Assembly (NCBI GenBank): GCA_031554275.1
Contig: JAVBKB010000135.1
Coordinates: 1-7,647 of the forward strand
DNA length: 7,647 nt
From: JAVBKB01 sp031554275
GTDB lineage: Bacteria > Bacillota > Bacilli > JARBTR01
Direction: 5' to 3'
This document shows positions 4,742 to 7,647 of this stretch, piece after piece. The notes under the pieces are model-generated. The model saw only the letters and a list, made by a program, of their open reading frames with translations, was not told the DNA's origin and did no database searches. Each line of letters opens with the position of its first letter. Position 1 is the first letter of the stretch. The translations under genes were made by a program, and so were the position numbers.

Positions 4742-6259
4742 ATGATGAAGAACATAATTAAAGTTATCCTATTTTTTACAATTATTATTGTGCTACAAAT
4801 TATCTTATCGGACTTTGTTCATTTCTCTGCTGTTAAATACCTCAGCATATTTCTGACGATGTCCGTTATTGTATTTAGTTTGATTATTTTCTTGGAAAAT
4901 CGTAGTCCAACGCAAACTGTCGCATGGTTTGCTGTGTTCGCTAGTGTGCCTTTTCTTGGCTTTGTTTTCTATCTAATGATGGGGCGAAATTATCGTAAAG
5001 AAAGAATGTTTCGAAAAAAGTATTTGGCAGACATGCAATCGTATGCAATGCTTGAGCGGAACGCACTTCATACGCAAGCGCTAAGTGAGAGACTCTATTC
5101 AGAAAAAAAGAATTTGATGAAGCTTTCGCAGAAAATAGGGAGCAATCCGATTACATTTGCCTCCCATACAGAAGTATTGACCAATGGAGAAATTACATTT
5201 GCTGAGATAAAAGAAGCGATTTTGCATGCAAAAAAGCATATTCATCTTGAGTACTACATTGTGCGTAACGACAGACTTGGTAAAGAGATCAAGGATATCC
5301 TCATTCAGAAGGTAAAAGAGGGCGTAACAGTCAGGTTTCTAATTGATGACGTGGGTTCCTGGCTATTAGCAATGTCTTATTTTAAAGAATTGATTGCAGG
5401 TGGTGTGCAAGCGGTTTCTTTCAATCCTGTAAAAATGCCGTTCCTAAACAGCAAGTTAAACTTTCGTAATCACAGGAAAATTGTCGTAATTGATGGTGAA
5501 GTTGGCTTTGTGGGCGGATTGAACATAGGTGATGAGTATCTTGGTCGGGACAAGTATTTTGGGTTTTGGCGTGATACTCATTTGAAAATTGAAGGGGAAG
5601 CGGTGCGTACACTTCAACTGATCTTTCTTCAAGATTGGTTATACATGACACAGGAAAAAGACATTCAGCTAATGGACTTTATGCCAGAAATTATGGAACC
5701 AAAATCTGAAGAGGGTGGTGTGCAAATTATTGCTGGAGGACCAGATAACCGATTTAGTGTTATCAAGGACATGTTCTTCTCAATGATCACATCTGCAAGA
5801 GAAACGATTTGGATTGCTTCACCCTATTTCATACCAGATGAAGACATACTATCGGGGCTAAAGATCGCTGCCCTTAGTGGTGTTGATGTGCGATTAGTAG
5901 TTCCAAGCAAACCCGACAAAAAGATAGTTTTTCATGCCTCGAGATCATATTTTCCGGGTTTACTAGAGAATGGCGTAAAGATTTTCGAGTATGAAAAGGG
6001 CTTTATGCATAGCAAGATTGTCATTGTAGATGGTGAAGTTGCCTCGATAGGTACAGCGAACATGGATATGCGAAGTTTCCATCTGAATTTCGAAGTGAAT
6101 GCATTCTTGTATAAAACGGAAAGTATCGCCCATTTACAACGGGATTTTATTGAGGATATAGAAAATGCGAAGCAACTTTCAAGAGAAAAATTTGCAGAAC
6201 GCAGTATTCTATTAAAAATGTTTGAATCCCTATGCAGACTGGTTTCACCGTTTCTATAA
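4742..6259 (+). CDS. cls: Cardiolipin synthase (phospholipase D family)
   Basis: This membrane enzyme makes cardiolipin by condensing two phosphatidylglycerol molecules and releasing glycerol. The 505 aa fit bacterial ClsA-type enzymes (about 480-510 aa). Three hydrophobic segments lie at about 5-22, 32-51 and 60-80, with the typical LENRSPTQTVAW and FYLMMGRNYRK flanks. Two phospholipase D HKD motifs are intact: HRKIVVID (His244, Lys246, Asp251) and HSKIVIVD (His423, Lys425, Asp430). Other conserved parts are HLEYYIVRND (168-177), GGLNIGDEYLGR (258-269), SPYFIPDEDI (360-369), GTANMDMRS (437-445) and the terminal SPFL. Two ATG codons stand in tandem. AGGTGA (4736-4741), read as the 3' half of AAGGAGGTGA, suits ATG 4745 better than 4742. 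The mecA terminator abuts the ribosome binding site, leaving no room for a promoter between them. Expression must come from read-through or from a promoter inside mecA. Confidence 0.96.
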   Translation: MMKNIIKVILFFTIIIVLQIILSDFVHFSAVKYLSIFLTMSVIVFSLIIFLENRSPTQTVAWFAVFASVPFLGFVFYLMMGRNYRKERMFRKKYLADMQSYAMLERNALHTQALSERLYSEKKNLMKLSQKIGSNPITFASHTEVLTNGEITFAEIKEAILHAKKHIHLEYYIVRNDRLGKEIKDILIQKVKEGVTVRFLIDDVGSWLLAMSYFKELIAGGVQAVSFNPVKMPFLNSKLNFRNHRKIVVIDGEVGFVGGLNIGDEYLGRDKYFGFWRDTHLKIEGEAVRTLQLIFLQDWLYMTQEKDIQLMDFMPEIMEPKSEEGGVQIIAGGPDNRFSVIKDMFFSMITSARETIWIASPYFIPDEDILSGLKIAALSGVDVRLVVPSKPDKKIVFHASRSYFPGLLENGVKIFEYEKGFMHSKIVIVDGEVASIGTANMDMRSFHLNFEVNAFLYKTESIAHLQRDFIEDIENAKQLSREKFAERSILLKMFESLCRLVSPFL

Positions 6260-6343
6260 TTGACAATTTGATGTTGGAACTAAGTGGTGCAGCGCAAGGG
6301 GCAGAAAATTCCGAAACAGCATTCTATAATTCTAAATGAACTT

Positions 6344-6404
6344 AACCGATCAAAAAAGCATGATAACTGATAAATCGTGCGAATAAGATGCGGTTTTTCT
6401 TTTT
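6344..6404 (+). terminator. Probable branched terminator of cls
   Basis: AACCGATC (6344-6351) pairs with GATGCGGTT (6387-6395) with one bulged G (6390). It encloses a second hairpin, GCATGAT (6358-6364) with ATCGTGC (6374-6380). A T-rich tail, interrupted by one C, runs from 6394 to 6404. On the minus strand the inner hairpin is followed by TTTTTT, so it may also stop antisense transcription. Confidence 0.55.
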
Positions 6405-6494
6405 ATTGAATAATCTAATACGAAAAGTGGGGCAAAACCTTGAAAATGAGCGCTGTTTCACCTAGGCTGTGCATCAACTGAGGCATGAAATCCG

Positions 6495-6503
6495 TGCTAT
6501 AAT
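6495..6503 (+). promoter_or_regulatory. Extended -10 promoter of coiA
   Basis: TGC followed by a perfect TATAAT (6498-6503) forms an extended -10 element. The best -35 at 17-18 nt spacing is poor (3/6 or less), consistent with extended -10 dependence or with an activator. The predicted start near 6510 leaves a very short leader. A-tracts at 6423-6426, 6434-6437 and 6443-6446 lie upstream, about one helical turn apart. I could not find two AAAA-N5-TTTT ComK half-boxes. Confidence 0.6.
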
Positions 6504-6535
6504 AATTTTACAAGAAAATTGAAAGGTTGATGCCT

Positions 6536-7642
6536 TTGCTCATTGCTATTAATTCACACTCGGAGTATGCGCTAGCAAGCCCGATGTGTGCTTCAAAACA
6601 AGAAAGCTATTACTGCCCCGCTTGTGCTGATCAAGTGATTTACCGCGCTGGCCCGAAAACCATTCCACATTTTGCTCATCGCAAGAACCATACTTGCCAT
6701 GCTTCCTCTGAAGCAGAATCCTACGAACATTTATCAGGAAAACTTCAATTATTTGAATTAATGCGGTCGCACGCAGATTGCTGTTATCTAGAGAAATACC
6801 TACCGGAAATTCAGCAGAAAGCGGATGTGTATTTTGAATTTCAAGATAAATGTTATGCGCTAGAATTTCAATGCTCTACCATTCCTCTTGCTCTTTTTGA
6901 AGAGAGAACGAGGGGCTACCGAGCAATTGGTATTACGCCGATTTGGATTTTTCATCACCGTCATGTAGACAGGAAAGTAGCAGGCGGCTGGAGAATCTCG
7001 AACCTATTGCAGATGAGTGTGATGGATCAAATTCAGCTAATTACTTTCAATCCCCAATCAAGTCAGCTCCATATCTTGTCTCAGCTTTGTTCCTTCTCAA
7101 AAAATTTCTTCTTTGCGAATGAAACAGTTTTGCCGAAAAACCGAATCACGCCAAGTTCCTTATTGACTTCTGACCGAAGAACCCCAACATATTTTAAGCA
7201 ATGGATTGACAAAAGGCATCATCATCTTTTCAGGCGGATTCGCTATGAGGGACTGCAAGTACCTTTCTACCGAACACTGTATGAAAGTGGTTTCTCAACA
7301 ATGACATTACCCAATTTCATTGGAATTCCGCTAACACATAGTATTTTTTTTAAAACTCCACCATTAGAGTGGCAAGGGTATCTGTTTCTGGAGCTGGTTA
7401 AGCGTGATTTTATTACCCTAGAGTACCCCTATCAAATTATCAACCACCACATTGTTAGTGGTAGGATTGAGAAGGCAATGCTTCCAGCTTGTGAAACAAT
7501 TCATTTCGAAATTGCTGTAAATGAATTCATCCAAGCGTTGCTTTTTGTTGGTTTTCTAAAAATACAAGATAAAGGCTATCAAATAGTCCAAGAGTGCCCG
7601 TTTGTAGAGGAGTTGACAATTTATCGATTTTTGAAAAAGTAA
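6536..7642 (+). CDS. coiA: Competence protein CoiA (nuclease-like)
   Basis: CoiA is a competence protein needed for efficient transformation; it is thought to act on DNA taken into the cytoplasm. With the start used here it has 368 aa, near the family size. Numbered from that start, residues 26-54 form a zinc-finger-like region with CPAC (27-30), HFAH (45-48) and Cys54. His65 and Lys69 follow (YEHLSGKLQ). A PD-(D/E)xK-like nuclease core follows, with Asp97 (ADVYFEF) and EFQCS (Glu110, Gln112), then the RTRGYRAIGITPIWIF block (125-140). The C-terminal half is poorly conserved. Three starts compete: TTG 6527, ATG 6530 and TTG 6536. AAAGG (6522-6526) lies 0, 3 and 9 nt before them. The third also gives MLIAIN, the usual CoiA N-terminus, so I chose it. 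The position after mecA and cls agrees. No terminator fits in the 5 nt left. Confidence 0.93.
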   Translation: MLIAINSHSEYALASPMCASKQESYYCPACADQVIYRAGPKTIPHFAHRKNHTCHASSEAESYEHLSGKLQLFELMRSHADCCYLEKYLPEIQQKADVYFEFQDKCYALEFQCSTIPLALFEERTRGYRAIGITPIWIFHHRHVDRKVAGGWRISNLLQMSVMDQIQLITFNPQSSQLHILSQLCSFSKNFFFANETVLPKNRITPSSLLTSDRRTPTYFKQWIDKRHHHLFRRIRYEGLQVPFYRTLYESGFSTMTLPNFIGIPLTHSIFFKTPPLEWQGYLFLELVKRDFITLEYPYQIINHHIVSGRIEKAMLPACETIHFEIAVNEFIQALLFVGFLKIQDKGYQIVQECPFVEELTIYRFLKK

Positions 7643-7647
7643 ATATG

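Noticed and set aside
6252..6331. TTCTATAATT occurring at 6252-6261 and again at 6322-6331, with TTGACA at 6260
   Set aside because: The TATAAT copies lack a -35 at proper spacing, the first overlaps the cls stop codon, and TTGACA has no -10 at 16-18 nt. A 10-nt repeat alone is weak.
6405..6535. ComK box upstream of coiA
   Set aside because: CoiA is ComK-dependent in B. subtilis, but I found no pair of AAAA-N5-TTTT half-sites at the required spacing.

Overview
The window reads as ordinary chromosomal backbone from a low-GC Gram-positive bacterium of the order Bacillales. The reasons are AT-rich intergenic DNA, AGGAGG-type ribosome binding sites, U-tailed hairpin terminators, a tRNA cluster of Bacillus type, and a MecA / cardiolipin synthase / CoiA gene set. 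I cannot fix the genus. Everything confidently called lies on the + strand. I see no transposase, integrase, phage gene, CRISPR array, restriction or defence gene, and no convincing sign of recent transfer.

Layout. Positions 1-476 hold the end of a tRNA cluster: Phe (3' part only), His, Ile, Asn and Ser, closed by a hairpin terminator at 505-530. A good promoter (563-591) then drives ppiB, a cyclophilin, followed after 72 nt by a YugI/GSP13-type S1 RNA-binding protein. A 59-codon winged-helix gene (1825-2004) follows, with its own promoter and a palindrome at the predicted transcription start. From 2005 to 2373 there is no clear gene, but there are two strong hairpins and a possible minus-strand coding relic. 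Next come yheA (YlbF/YmcA superfamily, 2374-2709) with its terminator, and a YhaX-like Cof/HAD protein (2815-3681) that has lost several catalytic residues. A second gene-poor stretch (3682-4040) holds a terminator and three palindromes around the mecA promoter. The window ends with mecA, cls and coiA.

How the genes relate. MecA (ClpC adaptor, represses competence through ComK) and CoiA (nuclease-like competence protein acting on incoming DNA) form the known mecA-coiA neighbourhood, here with a cardiolipin synthase between them. yheA and yhaX also lie close together in Bacillus subtilis. Terminators after the tRNAs, yheA, yhaX, mecA and probably cls split the window into short transcription units rather than one operon.

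No new multi-gene system is evident. The points most worth a second look are the catalytically degenerate HAD protein, the tiny winged-helix gene with a possible self-operator, the hairpin-rich gap upstream of yheA, the palindromes at the mecA promoter, and a tRNA-Ile gene whose encoded CCA has become CTA.
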